33,431 nucleotides of DNA from an uncultured Archaeoglobaceae archaeon (lineage in GTDB: Archaea > Halobacteriota > Archaeoglobi > Archaeoglobales > Archaeoglobaceae), in NCBI GenBank assembly GCA_938048785.1, contig CALIUJ010000120.1, positions 1 to 33,431 of the forward strand. Direction: 5' to 3'. The notes below the pieces were generated by a model that was not told the origin of the DNA, searched no databases, and saw nothing but the letters and a program-made list of their open reading frames with translations. Both the position numbers and the translations under genes were made by a program. Position 1 is the stretch's first letter. The number at the start of each line of letters is the position of its first letter. This document shows, one piece after another, positions 7,266 to 15,485 of the stretch.

Positions 7266-8680
7266 TTTTGGAAGTTTTCATATCCTATATCTTTTTAATG
7301 GTTCTGATAGGCTTATACGAGTTTAAAAGGGCTCAAAACTTGCCAGAGTTCTACATAGCAGGAAAGAGGCTTGGTGCTCTTGCGGTAAGCTTTTCGTTCT
7401 TCGCAACATACTTCAGCAGTGCAGCCTTCCTCGGCGGTGGGGGAACTGGGTTCCTCCTGGGCTTCCAGTGGAGCGCTTTCTTGATCCTTTTCCACATTCT
7501 ATTCGCAATTCTCGCTTGGTTCGTCATAGCTCCTCCGCTGAAGAAAATTGCAGATGAGCAAGGTGCGCTGACGATTCCAGAGCTATTTGGTAGAAAATTT
7601 GGAAAAGAGGCGCAGATGATCTATGCGATCGTAATAATCTTCTTCTTTGAATTCTACATGGTATCAATATACAAAGGCGCGGGGATTTTGCTTCAGACGA
7701 TGCTCTCCATCAGCTACATCGAAGCACTTCTGATAACCGCAGTCATAGTAGCGCTCTACACGACCTTCGGGGGCTTTAGAGCGGTCGTTACAACAGACAT
7801 AGTCCAGGGGATCATCATGCTAATTGGAGCGATGGTGCTTTTCGTCACATTGCTTTACTCCTTTGGAGGACTTGAAGCGATAAAGGAGCTTTCGCAGATA
7901 AAGCCGGAACTCTTTGAAGTGGGAAAAATGGGTCCAGCACCTATAATGAACGCGGGACTAATAATTCCATTCGTGCTCAGCCTAACATTCGCGATAAGTG
8001 TCGCGCAACTTTCCGCTCCACAGCTCGTGGTTAGATTCATAGCAGCAAGGGATCAAAGAGTGATAGCATACGGAATGATCTTAACTCCGGTGATCGTTGG
8101 AATCTTTGCAATTTGCGTTTTCAGCCTTGGACCATTTGGGTGGCTCGTGATTCCGAAAGAGGAGATCCCAAGCTTTTTGAAAGATGTCGACAAAGTCGTG
8201 CCATACATGGCGATGAAAATGCTACCCTTAGGTGTAAACGCCCTGTTGTTGACCGCGATAACAGCGGCGGCGATGTCGACGATAAATTCCCTTGTTCACG
8301 TTTCTGCAACTGCGTTGGTCAGGGATCTCGTGCAAAACCTAAGGAAGATTCAGGAGTCGAAAGCGCTGATTTTGACGAGGGTATCGATCATCGCACTGGC
8401 TTTGATTCCGGTTGTGTTCGCAGTTAATCCGCCGGGGATAATAGTTGAGATCGTTGGAGTAAGCTTCTCTGTTATAACCTCTGCGTTCCTAATTCCACTG
8501 CTCGCAGTGTTGTATGGTAAGAACGTTCGAAAAGTCGCAATACTCGCTTCGATGCTCGTCGCAGTTCTTACCTGCGTGGTCTGGCAGATCTACTTCTACA
8601 AGACCTTCTACACGTATCCCGTGGTTCCCGGGCTAATAGCGTCTGCGATAACCTTTGCGATCTTAAACCTTAAAAAGTAA
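7262..8680 (+). CDS. Sodium:solute symporter (SSS family)
   Basis: The 472-residue protein has about 13 hydrophobic segments and the LeuT-like SSS fold. Near the N-terminus EFYIAGKRLGALAVSFSFFA leads into YFSSAAFLGGGGTGFLLGF, the first-helix substrate/sodium region. YTTFGGFRAVVTTDIVQG (about 160-177) is the most conserved SSS signature. TAAAMSTINSLVHVSA carries the Ser/Thr pair of the Na2 sodium site. The substrate is unknown. Coupling to a CoA ligase suggests a monocarboxylate such as an aromatic or short-chain acid. The start ATG overlaps the preceding peptide's stop. Its last 18 bases overlap the end of the DUF371 gene on the other strand. Confidence 0.93.
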   Translation: MILEVFISYIFLMVLIGLYEFKRAQNLPEFYIAGKRLGALAVSFSFFATYFSSAAFLGGGGTGFLLGFQWSAFLILFHILFAILAWFVIAPPLKKIADEQGALTIPELFGRKFGKEAQMIYAIVIIFFFEFYMVSIYKGAGILLQTMLSISYIEALLITAVIVALYTTFGGFRAVVTTDIVQGIIMLIGAMVLFVTLLYSFGGLEAIKELSQIKPELFEVGKMGPAPIMNAGLIIPFVLSLTFAISVAQLSAPQLVVRFIAARDQRVIAYGMILTPVIVGIFAICVFSLGPFGWLVIPKEEIPSFLKDVDKVVPYMAMKMLPLGVNALLLTAITAAAMSTINSLVHVSATALVRDLVQNLRKIQESKALILTRVSIIALALIPVVFAVNPPGIIVEIVGVSFSVITSAFLIPLLAVLYGKNVRKVAILASMLVAVLTCVVWQIYFYKTFYTYPVVPGLIASAITFAILNLKK

Positions 8681-9085
8681 TCTCAACTCTGTCTTTTTAT
8701 CCTTCAAGAGCTCTACAAAGTCTCTGCAGATGTCTTTTGCAGACTTGCTTGCGCGAATTAGCAAGGTCCTACCGCAGACGTATTCGCTCTTTCTCATCAC
8801 GATATCTCTTTCGTGTGAGAAGCTCATACTCGGGGAACCAAAGCCATACATGGTTTCTCTAAGTCCATAGTCCTGCAAAACCATCTCTACTTCTATTCTC
8901 GCTCCATTTCTAATTAAGATCTTCGCTTTTTCAGGGATTTCAGAAACGCTTTTGTCCGCATTGACTCCAATTATACAATCAGCTCTCTTTGAAATCTCGC
9001 AATCCTTGGTAACCTCGAGCGTTGTGCGATGCCTTGCAGTGATGTTTGGATGCCCAAAGGCGACGACTTCAAAAATAATCATCAA
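8663..9085 (-). CDS. DUF371 archaeal conserved protein
   Basis: This 140-residue protein matches the archaeal DUF371 family. Characteristic parts are the N-terminal FGHPNITARHRTTLEVTKD, CIIGVNADKSVSEIP, and a C-terminal LLIRASKSAKDICRDFVELL. The family is widespread in archaea and its function is unknown; the CIIGVNAD segment suggests a small-molecule or nucleic-acid binding fold, but that is a guess. Two Met codons open the frame; either could be used. It lies 17 bases after alba and its 3' end overlaps the convergent symporter gene by 18 bases. Confidence 0.88.
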   Translation of the reverse strand: MMIIFEVVAFGHPNITARHRTTLEVTKDCEISKRADCIIGVNADKSVSEIPEKAKILIRNGARIEVEMVLQDYGLRETMYGFGSPSMSFSHERDIVMRKSEYVCGRTLLIRASKSAKDICRDFVELLKDKKTELRLLFKV

Positions 9086-9102
9086 AATAATAAAAATAAA
9101 AT

Positions 9103-9372
9103 TTACTTCCTGTAAAGCGTAATTTCAATTGCAGAAACGTTTGCAGTTCCCTGTTCTCCCGCAACCTGCTCGGTTGAGATCTTTATGTCCTTAACATCTA
9201 CGTCTGGCAAAAAGCGCTTTCTGACGATCTCTGCTACATCCACTGCCCTGCTTATCGCTCTACCACGAGCCTTTACAGAAACCTCTGTTGCACCGCTGTT
9301 GAACTGCGTCAACACCGCCAAAACGTAGTTCATCACGGGTTTGTTACCAACAAACACCGAATTCTCTGCCAT
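9103..9372 (-). CDS. albA: Chromatin protein Alba
   Basis: Alba is a small basic archaeal protein that coats double-stranded DNA and RNA. The 89-residue product has the family core: [19 protein letters not shown], then [17 protein letters not shown], the RNA/DNA-binding lysine-arginine stretch, and a beta-strand end [12 protein letters not shown] placed the start at ATG 9372 because GGAGGGATC precedes it by a few bases and because relatives begin here; the frame stays open upstream but those residues are low-complexity and unrelated. A TATA-like GATTAATATAAC near 9412-9423 would give a leader of roughly 20 bases, so unlike many neighbours this gene uses a leader with a strong SD, fitting high expression. 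Confidence 0.95.
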   Translation of the reverse strand: MAENSVFVGNKPVMNYVLAVLTQFNSGATEVSVKARGRAISRAVDVAEIVRKRFLPDVDVKDIKISTEQVAGEQGTANVSAIEITLYRK

Positions 9373-9471
9373 TCCCGATCCCTCCTTTTGTTTTTTACTT
9401 CCGTTATCTGGAGTTATATTAATCTTTCGTTTCGCTTGCAACAAACCTCAGTTTAAAAAATAAAACGAAAA

Positions 9472-11121
9472 TCAATCGTGCGTAAGAATTGCGACGATCT
9501 CCCCATTCGCTTTTTCGATTTTGCAAAAGGCAAATCTTTCAAATTGAACCACTTTTCCCAAATCCTCTTCGACGCCTTTTTCAACGAGTCCTTCGCAACT
9601 CCGCTCTCCTATTACTTTACATCTCAAAGCAGAGCTCTTTGGCAACCAATGGATTATGTTCTTACCCTTTTTCGCTCCAGTAAGCTCAAAGCCTAAGAAC
9701 TTCGCCTTCTTGTCTAAAATCAAGTTGCAAAAGTCTTTAAGTCTGACAACCTCTCCTTTAAACTTCTCAAAGTCCTCCTTAGTTATGTAAACGACCTTTT
9801 CCCCTTTCAGAATCCTTTTTTCCTTGGTGTTCTGATTCTTTGGGATTTCGACGAGTTTTTCCTCTGGCAAACCTTCGATTTCGATCTCCACAGGGTTTGC
9901 GACAAAAAAGAACCTGTTCGCCTTTGCATCAACGATTTTTCTATTCTCTGCAAACAGATTTTTCATGCTCACGTTCACTTCGCTCTCGCTGAGCCCCAAG
10001 GCTATGAAGAACTTCCTAATAGCTTCTGCTTCAATTCCCCTCCTACGCAGAGCTCGAACCGTGGGCAACCTCGGATCATCCCAGCCTTCGAATTTGCCTG
10101 CTTCGATTTCCCTCTTTATCAACGATGTCGAAAGCTTGCCGAATTCCACGATGTTCACCCTTCCCCAGTGAATGGTCACCGGATACTCCCAGTTGAAGTA
10201 TTCGTAGATGTATCTCTGCCTCAGCTCGGAATCGCGCAAATCCTTGCCACGCAAAATATGCGTGGTTTTGCACAACCTGTCCTCGATCGCGGATTCGAAG
10301 TCGAGCGTAGGGTAAAGGAAGTAAGAATCACCTACGAGTGGATGAGGTGTGTATATTAGCCTGAAGGCGACCCAGTCACGAACAGCTGGATCCCTGTGAG
10401 ACATCTCTGTCTTTATTCGCAAAACAACTTCTCCTTCGCTGTAACGACCTTCGAGCATCTTCTCCCAGACCTCCAGGTTGTCTTCGACTTCGGTATCTCT
10501 GTGTGGGCAAGGAATTCCGTTATCTCGGTAATTCTTAAACTCTTCACGCTTGCAAAAGCAAGCATACGCTTTTCCAATCTCTATCAGCTTCTTCGCATAA
10601 TCGTAGTAGATTGGAATTCTCTTCGATGCGTAAATGACTTCGTCTGGCTTATATCCAAGCCATTCCACGTCTTCGATATACCATTCGTAAGCTTCGAGCA
10701 TCGGACGCTTTGTCTTGGGATCCGTGTCGTCGAACCTCAGTATGTACTTTCCATCATAAGTGTTGCAATACTCTCCATTGATCACTATTCCTCTCGCTGA
10801 TCCGAGCGTTGGCGGACCGTTTGGATTTGGGGCGAATCTCATCACAACTTTTCCCTTTTCAGCCTTAGGAAGTGGTGGTAGGCTAATTTCTCTCTCAGAA
10901 ACTTTTTTCTCAACGTAATATTTGCTTATAAGCTCCTTTTTCTGTTCTTCGTCGAGCATTTCAAACTCTCGAATGCACTCGCGCACGAGTGGTATGAGCT
11001 CCTTCACCTTCGCCTTAAGCTCTGGTTTTTCCGCGATAACCTTTCCAATCACCGCCTTCTCATCCGCTTTTCCAAACTTCGCAGAGTTTATCGCAACAAA
11101 TTTCATCACGAGATCTTTCAC
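9472..11121 (-). CDS. gltX: Glutamyl-tRNA synthetase (archaeal type)
   Basis: This 549-residue class I enzyme charges tRNA-Glu and, in archaea lacking GlnRS, probably also tRNA-Gln for later amidation. After an N-terminal helical domain the Rossmann domain starts at RFAPNPNGPPTLGSARG (about 95-111), where the usual HIGH is replaced by TLGS. IIRFDDTDP-like YILRFDDTDPKTKRP and the KMSKS equivalent in EFGKLSTSLIKREI are present. The last third is the beta-barrel anticodon domain typical of archaeal GluRS/GlnRS. The start is GTG 11121. A TTTTATATCC box about 25 bases upstream, inside the end of the previous gene, suggests a separate leaderless promoter besides read-through from ileS. Confidence 0.94.
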   Translation of the reverse strand: MKDLVMKFVAINSAKFGKADEKAVIGKVIAEKPELKAKVKELIPLVRECIREFEMLDEEQKKELISKYYVEKKVSEREISLPPLPKAEKGKVVMRFAPNPNGPPTLGSARGIVINGEYCNTYDGKYILRFDDTDPKTKRPMLEAYEWYIEDVEWLGYKPDEVIYASKRIPIYYDYAKKLIEIGKAYACFCKREEFKNYRDNGIPCPHRDTEVEDNLEVWEKMLEGRYSEGEVVLRIKTEMSHRDPAVRDWVAFRLIYTPHPLVGDSYFLYPTLDFESAIEDRLCKTTHILRGKDLRDSELRQRYIYEYFNWEYPVTIHWGRVNIVEFGKLSTSLIKREIEAGKFEGWDDPRLPTVRALRRRGIEAEAIRKFFIALGLSESEVNVSMKNLFAENRKIVDAKANRFFFVANPVEIEIEGLPEEKLVEIPKNQNTKEKRILKGEKVVYITKEDFEKFKGEVVRLKDFCNLILDKKAKFLGFELTGAKKGKNIIHWLPKSSALRCKVIGERSCEGLVEKGVEEDLGKVVQFERFAFCKIEKANGEIVAILTHD

Positions 11122-11150
11122 GTCCAGAGCTCGTTGCTCGGATATAAAAG

Positions 11151-11408
11151 CTATTTCACTTTCTTTACCGAGTAAACGAAGAGATATCTTGCCCTTGAGT
11201 CGAATCCAAGACTTTCAGTGCTCATCCTTGATTTAATCTTGAACTTCTTTTTCATTTTCGAGATAAAAAGCCTCGCATCGTCTACGTTATCAAAGAAAAG
11301 ATCTAAACCGTCCTTTGAGTGAACAACTTCCGCTTTTTCAGCTAATTTAAGAATTAAAGAGATTTCCTCGACATCAAAACCTCTCAACTGAACTTTTGCG
11401 GGATGCAT
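11151..11408 (-). CDS. Small conserved-looking protein of unknown function
   Basis: The 85-residue product begins MHPAKVQLRGFDVEEIS and ends with a basic tail VYSVKKVK. It alternates helices and strands (LILKLAEKAEVVHS, DLFFDNVDDARLFISKMKKK) and has no membrane segment, signal peptide or metal motif. I do not recognise the family. ATG 11408 was chosen because GGAG and GAAGG stretches precede it. The gene overlaps the end of the mptE-like gene by 25 bases and sits 29 bases before gltX, so it is co-transcribed with both. A ferredoxin-like or RNA-binding alpha-beta fold is possible but only a guess. Confidence 0.7.
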   Translation of the reverse strand: MHPAKVQLRGFDVEEISLILKLAEKAEVVHSKDGLDLFFDNVDDARLFISKMKKKFKIKSRMSTESLGFDSRARYLFVYSVKKVK

Positions 11409-11992
11409 CCTTCGATCTCCAGTATCTTTTTCGCCCACTTGAGTTTTTTTAGCTTCAATCCATCTGCTTTTTCAAAGTTAAAACCATATAGAACTATTTT
11501 TCTTGCACCAAAGTTTTTCGCAATCAAAACCGCTCGATCACCATCGGTGAAGCCACCGAAGTTGTAAACTCTACCAAAGGGTTTGCTCTGGGTTGTTGCA
11601 ACAAAACTTCTAAGCTTTGGAATGACCTCCCTTATCCTCGAAATGTTGTCCCCGTGGGCATGGATCACAAGGATGCATCCATTCCTTTCAAGCTCCAAGA
11701 GCTTTTCTAAGTTTTCCTCAAGGTCTGTTACGTGCACTGATGGAATCAAGGATACTTTCTCAATCGCTTTCCCAGCGGTTATTACAAAATCCTCCTCTAT
11801 CCTCTCATTTTCATAAGCTCCGCCAATTACTGCAACCTCTTTTCCCCTTATACGCTCTAAAACGCTTGAATCGAGCAGTTTATCCTTGCCAAGTTCTGCA
11901 ATCAATCTTGCAGAGTCCTCGTCTTTCTCCTTCGAGAAGCCAAAATCCCTTAAGATCTCCTCGTAGATCTTCAACCACTGCTCGAGTCGCAT
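11384..11992 (-). CDS. mptE: 6-hydroxymethyl-7,8-dihydropterin pyrophosphokinase, MptE-like (DUF115)
   Basis: MptE pyrophosphorylates 6-hydroxymethyl-dihydropterin in tetrahydromethanopterin synthesis and is unrelated to bacterial FolK. The 202-residue protein has the DUF115 signature: EVAVIGGAYENE, a central GCILVIHAHGDNISRI, VATTQSKP, and VYNFGGFTDGDRAVLIAKNF followed by IVLYGFNF. These Asp, His and Gly residues form the nucleotide/metal site in the family. I placed the start at ATG 11992, which gives an N-terminus MRLEQWLKIYEEIL like relatives; it overlaps the ileS end by 22 bases. The gene lies between ileS and gltX, an unusual place for a pterin gene, though the window also has a dihydropteroate-synthase-like gene at 4488. 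Confidence 0.88.
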   Translation of the reverse strand: MRLEQWLKIYEEILRDFGFSKEKDEDSARLIAELGKDKLLDSSVLERIRGKEVAVIGGAYENERIEEDFVITAGKAIEKVSLIPSVHVTDLEENLEKLLELERNGCILVIHAHGDNISRIREVIPKLRSFVATTQSKPFGRVYNFGGFTDGDRAVLIAKNFGARKIVLYGFNFEKADGLKLKKLKWAKKILEIEGCIPQKFS

Positions 11993-14900
11993 CTCTTTAT
12001 TCCTATGCTTACCTTTAGATCTTCGATTTCCCACTCTTTAACGTAGCCTTCGACTTTTCCAAAGCTGAGCTTTGCTGAACGGGTCTCGTTTCTTATGTAA
12101 TCCACCCATCCCTCAACAAGCTTTGGATCCGCCTCTATGAAAGTTTCGATGAACTCTTCAACTTTCAAATCAAGCTCTTTTCTCATGTGCTGAATTCTAC
12201 GAACGAATTCTCTTGCAAAAGCCTCTCTTTGTAGCGACTCATCGATTTCAACGTTCAAGTAAACTCTTCCCTTTGAAAAGTCCGCTGAAACGTAGTTCGC
12301 TGGAAGCTTCTCTTCGATCAAGACCCAGTCCTTGCTTATCTTCATTCCCTCGAACTCGATCTCTTCAGGCAACTCTTTTAGCTTGGAAAGAAAGTTTGCA
12401 AAGTCCTTGGTCTTATCCTTCAAAACCCTCCCCGCTTTCTTGAAATCCGGTTTCAAGATGATCTCTTTCTTTGGACTTCCAACTTTCACCTCTTTTACGT
12501 TGCACATCTTGGCTATCAGATCCTTTATTTCACCAAAGTCCACGTTCGTCTCGACGAATAGCTCCTTCAATGGCCATCTAAGCTTTATTCCAGCTTTACT
12601 TCTCGCTGAAGCGGTTGCTTCAACAACATCCTTTGCAAAGCTCATCATTTCCTCGAGCTCCTTGTTTATCATCGACTCATCTGGCTCAGGATATCTTTCC
12701 ATGAAAATGCTCTCTTCTCCTTCCCTAAATGACTTCACGAAACGCTGATACAACCATTCCGCAAGAAGTGGAGCGAACGGGGCTATGATTCTCAGAGTTT
12801 TATCAATTACCCTAAGCATTGTTTCGTAAGCGGAAAGTTTTTGCTTTGATTCTCTCTCTTCCCATACCCTTTGACGAATCAACGGAATATACCACCTGCT
12901 GAAATCTTCGATAACAAAATCGAAGAAGTTTCTAACGACTTTGTGCAGATGGTATTTTTCCATCGCTTCAATTGCATCTTTGTTGAATCTCTCGAGCCTC
13001 GAAAGGATCCAGCGATCTTCGAGCGTGACTATTTCATGCCCTTGCCTAAACTTATCTATGCTCATGTATGTGTGCGCAAATCTTATCGTGTTCCAGAGAA
13101 CGTTCAAAATCCTTAGCACGTTCCTCGCTTCTTCCCAGCTGAACTTCAGATCTTCCCAAATTGCAGAGCTAAGGACATAAAGCCTAAAACAATCGACTCC
13201 TATCTGATCCACTACCTCTTCAGGCTCTACGACGTTTCCAAGGCTTTTGCTCATCTTTCTACCTTGCTCATCCAAGGTAAAACCGTGCATCAGCACAACT
13301 TTATACGGAGCTCTGTCGAAGCAGATCATAGAAGCCCCCAATTGCGAGTAGAACCAACCCCTCGTTTGATCGTGTCCTTCCGTTATGAAATCCGCGGGCC
13401 AAAGGTGGAACTTGTCCTCTTTGAGGGGATAAGAAATGCTTCCCCAGCTCGCAACTCCGCTGTCGAACCATACATCGAAGACATCCTTTACCCTCCGCAT
13501 TTCTCCACCGCACTCACATCTTAGAACGATTTCATCTATCCTTGGTCTGTGCAAATCCAGATCGTCTTTCCATGGAATTTCGTTTATGCTACCCAAGACC
13601 TTCATCTTTCCGCAGTCACAGACCCATATTGGCAATGGAATTCCCCAATAGCGTTGCCTACTTATACACCAATCCTTTGCGTTGCTTATCCAATCTTTGA
13701 ACCTCGCACTTCCAGCCCACTCCGGAATCCATCGGACATTTTCTATCTCATCAAGCATTCTTTCCTTCAGCTTCGATATCTTTATGAACCACTGCTCCGT
13801 CGATCTGAAAATAATCGGCGTTTTACACCTCCAACAATGCCCATAGCGGTGGAAAATCTTATCCTCCGCGAGGAGTAGATCCTTGGTATAGAGATCATCT
13901 ATGATTATCTCGTTTGCCTTTTTTACACTGATCCCAGCGTATTTACCAGCGAGTTCGTTGAAAATTCCGCGGTCGTCAACTGGGTTGAAGACTTCAAGCC
14001 CATATTTCAAAGAGAGCTCGAAATCCTCCACACCATGCGCAGGTGCGATGTGAACGCAACCCGTGTTTTCTGCAGAAACAAATTCTGCGAGAACGATTCT
14101 GTGCTTGTAGTTCTTCTGCATCGGCACCTCTTCCGCGAGTGGATGCTCGTACTCGATACCTTCGAGTTCTCTACCCGAAAACTCTTCGACTATTTCCCAT
14201 TTCTCGTAGCCTTTAGAGAGAGTTTCAACGAGGTTCTTGGCTATTATCACCTCTTCAACGACCCCATTGCGGTAAGCTCTTGCTTTCACGTATTCGAGGT
14301 TTGGATTCACAGCCACAGCCATGTTTGCCGGAATCGTCCAAGGCGTGGTTGTCCATACGAGAATGTAGCCCCCACTTTTTAGCTTGAACTTAACGTAGAT
14401 CGAAGGATCCTCTCTTTCCATATACTCCACTTCTGCATCCGCTAAGGCGGTTTCACAACGTGGACACCAGTTCACAACCATTAGCTCTTTGGAAAGCAGA
14501 CCTTTTTCAAACGCCTTTTTTATTGTGAACCATGCAGAGTTCATATACTCTGCCTTGATCGTCATGTAGGGATTTTCCCAGTCCATCCAAACTGCGAGCG
14601 ATTTGAATTGCTCTGTCATCGAATCTCGGTTTTTCAAAGCATACTCCATGCACTTCCTCACGAATTTTTCAACCCCAAAGTTCTCTATGTCCCTCTTACT
14701 CCTAAAGCCCAGCTCTTGTTCGACCTTAACTTCAATCGGTAATCCATGCATATCCCAGCCAGGCGTGTCTGTTGGGTTATAACCGCGCATTCTCCAATAG
14801 CGAAGCACTACATCTTTTATTACCTTGTTCCAAGCTGTTCCCAAGTGAATTCTGCCAGTAGTGTATGGAGGACCATCAACGAAGTAGAACTTCTTTCCTT

Positions 14901-14994
14901 CTCTGCTCTTAAGCTTCTCATAAATCTTGTTCTCCTTCCAAAACTTGAAGATTTCAGCTTCGAGCTCCTTGGGTGAGTATCGTTGAGGAAGCAT
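11971..14994 (-). CDS. ileS: Isoleucyl-tRNA synthetase
   Basis: This 1007-residue class Ia synthetase charges tRNA-Ile. DGPPYTTGRIHLGTAWN (about 40-56) carries the HIGH equivalent HLGT. WTTTPWTIPANMAVAV marks the CP1 editing domain that hydrolyses Val-tRNA-Ile. WCISRQRYWGIPLPIW and the KMSKS motif in DEQGRKMSKSLGNVV are both intact. Zinc-binding cysteines are visible in NWCPRCETA and CRCKTP-like YGHCWRCKTP. The anticodon-binding and C-terminal domains follow. A TTTTTTAATCC box about 24-30 bases upstream of ATG 14994 and the weak AGGGAT leave open whether it is leaderless. The gene opens an operon running through mptE-like, the 85-residue gene and gltX. Confidence 0.97.
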   Translation of the reverse strand: MLPQRYSPKELEAEIFKFWKENKIYEKLKSREGKKFYFVDGPPYTTGRIHLGTAWNKVIKDVVLRYWRMRGYNPTDTPGWDMHGLPIEVKVEQELGFRSKRDIENFGVEKFVRKCMEYALKNRDSMTEQFKSLAVWMDWENPYMTIKAEYMNSAWFTIKKAFEKGLLSKELMVVNWCPRCETALADAEVEYMEREDPSIYVKFKLKSGGYILVWTTTPWTIPANMAVAVNPNLEYVKARAYRNGVVEEVIIAKNLVETLSKGYEKWEIVEEFSGRELEGIEYEHPLAEEVPMQKNYKHRIVLAEFVSAENTGCVHIAPAHGVEDFELSLKYGLEVFNPVDDRGIFNELAGKYAGISVKKANEIIIDDLYTKDLLLAEDKIFHRYGHCWRCKTPIIFRSTEQWFIKISKLKERMLDEIENVRWIPEWAGSARFKDWISNAKDWCISRQRYWGIPLPIWVCDCGKMKVLGSINEIPWKDDLDLHRPRIDEIVLRCECGGEMRRVKDVFDVWFDSGVASWGSISYPLKEDKFHLWPADFITEGHDQTRGWFYSQLGASMICFDRAPYKVVLMHGFTLDEQGRKMSKSLGNVVEPEEVVDQIGVDCFRLYVLSSAIWEDLKFSWEEARNVLRILNVLWNTIRFAHTYMSIDKFRQGHEIVTLEDRWILSRLERFNKDAIEAMEKYHLHKVVRNFFDFVIEDFSRWYIPLIRQRVWEERESKQKLSAYETMLRVIDKTLRIIAPFAPLLAEWLYQRFVKSFREGEESIFMERYPEPDESMINKELEEMMSFAKDVVEATASARSKAGIKLRWPLKELFVETNVDFGEIKDLIAKMCNVKEVKVGSPKKEIILKPDFKKAGRVLKDKTKDFANFLSKLKELPEEIEFEGMKISKDWVLIEEKLPANYVSADFSKGRVYLNVEIDESLQREAFAREFVRRIQHMRKELDLKVEEFIETFIEADPKLVEGWVDYIRNETRSAKLSFGKVEGYVKEWEIEDLKVSIGIKRCDSSSG

Positions 14995-15187
14995 ATCCCT
15001 AAGTTTTATCTGGATTAAAAAATTTACCTAAAGTTCCACACTTCCCATTTCCCACGAGATTCAGAGATTTCAAAAAGCGAAGACGAGTTGACGTTCTCAT
15101 CCCTCTCACCCTAAAAACTATTTAATCAAGCCTATCTGAGGCAAAAAAGCTCTGTAGTGCCTTTTTCTCAGAAAAAGATCATAAAAA
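14995..15187. other. Intergenic region between ileS and tRNA-Thr
   Basis: I see no gene in these 193 bases. The left end holds the ileS promoter (TTTTTTAATCC on the minus strand near 15016-15026). The right end holds T-rich tracts that probably terminate the tRNA-Thr transcript. The middle is A/T-rich with pyrimidine tracts and no recognisable box C/D or H/ACA elements. Confidence 0.5.
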
Positions 15188-15188
15188 A
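15161..15188 (-). terminator. Probable tRNA-Thr terminator with palindrome
   Basis: Right after the tRNA 3' end the minus strand reads a T6 run, then a short spacer, then a palindrome CTTTTTCT-G-AGAAAAAG (plus-strand 15161-15177, centre C). Archaeal RNA polymerase terminates at T runs, so the T6 plus the second T5 stretch inside the palindrome is a likely terminator. The symmetry could be a chance product of T-rich and A-rich runs. Confidence 0.4.
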
Positions 15189-15260
15189 GCCACGGGCGGG
15201 ATTTGAACCCGCGACCGCTTGCTTACCAAGCAAGCGCTCTCCCTGCTGAGCTACCGTGGC
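15188..15260 (-). tRNA. tRNA-Thr (anticodon GGT)
   Basis: The minus strand forms a 73-nt cloverleaf. The acceptor stem GCCACGG/CCGTGGC is perfect. The D-stem is GCTC/GAGC, the anticodon stem CTTGC/GCAAG holds the loop TTGGTAA (anticodon GGT, threonine), and the T-arm is GCGGG-TTCAAAT-CCCGC. The discriminator is T(U), the usual archaeal threonine identity base. CCA is not encoded and there is no intron. A TTTAAAT box lies about 25-30 bases upstream on the minus strand. Confidence 0.97.
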
Positions 15261-15485
15261 TTGGTATATTTCGAGTTTGGGATTTAAAGATTTTCTGTTG
15301 TTGCTACTCGGGATGATTGGAGGATACCCCATAAAAAACGCGCCGAGGAGTCTTAGGATCAAATTACCATGGGGATCCTTTCAAAAATCCCCCTTAAGCC
15401 CGAGTCTAAATTTGTTCATATTTTCCGATTTAAAAAATTTGATCGCAAATCCAGAGTGGGCTTAAAATCATCGAGATTGGCTATC
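15261..15485. other. Intergenic region between tRNA-Thr and hef
   Basis: No gene is visible in these 225 bases. The left part carries the tRNA-Thr promoter on the minus strand (CTTTAAATCCC near 15280-15290). A small inverted repeat GGGGAT/ATCCCC (15371-15376 and 15387-15392) could form a 6-bp stem with a 10-base loop, possibly the hef 3' end. Short open frames here have no protein-like character. Confidence 0.45.

Noticed and set aside
9373-9444. 24 extra N-terminal residues for Alba.
   Set aside because: They are polar low-complexity residues not seen in Alba proteins and lie upstream of a strong SD, probably as leader or promoter DNA.
304-15260. Similarity between the two tRNA genes as a possible attachment-site repeat.
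   Set aside because: Only the T-arm (GGGTTCAAATCCC-like) is shared, as expected for any two tRNAs.
15371-15392. GGGGAT/ATCCCC hairpin as a riboswitch or terminator.
   Set aside because: Only a 6-bp stem with a 10-base loop, no T-run or conserved core; noted only in the intergenic entry.
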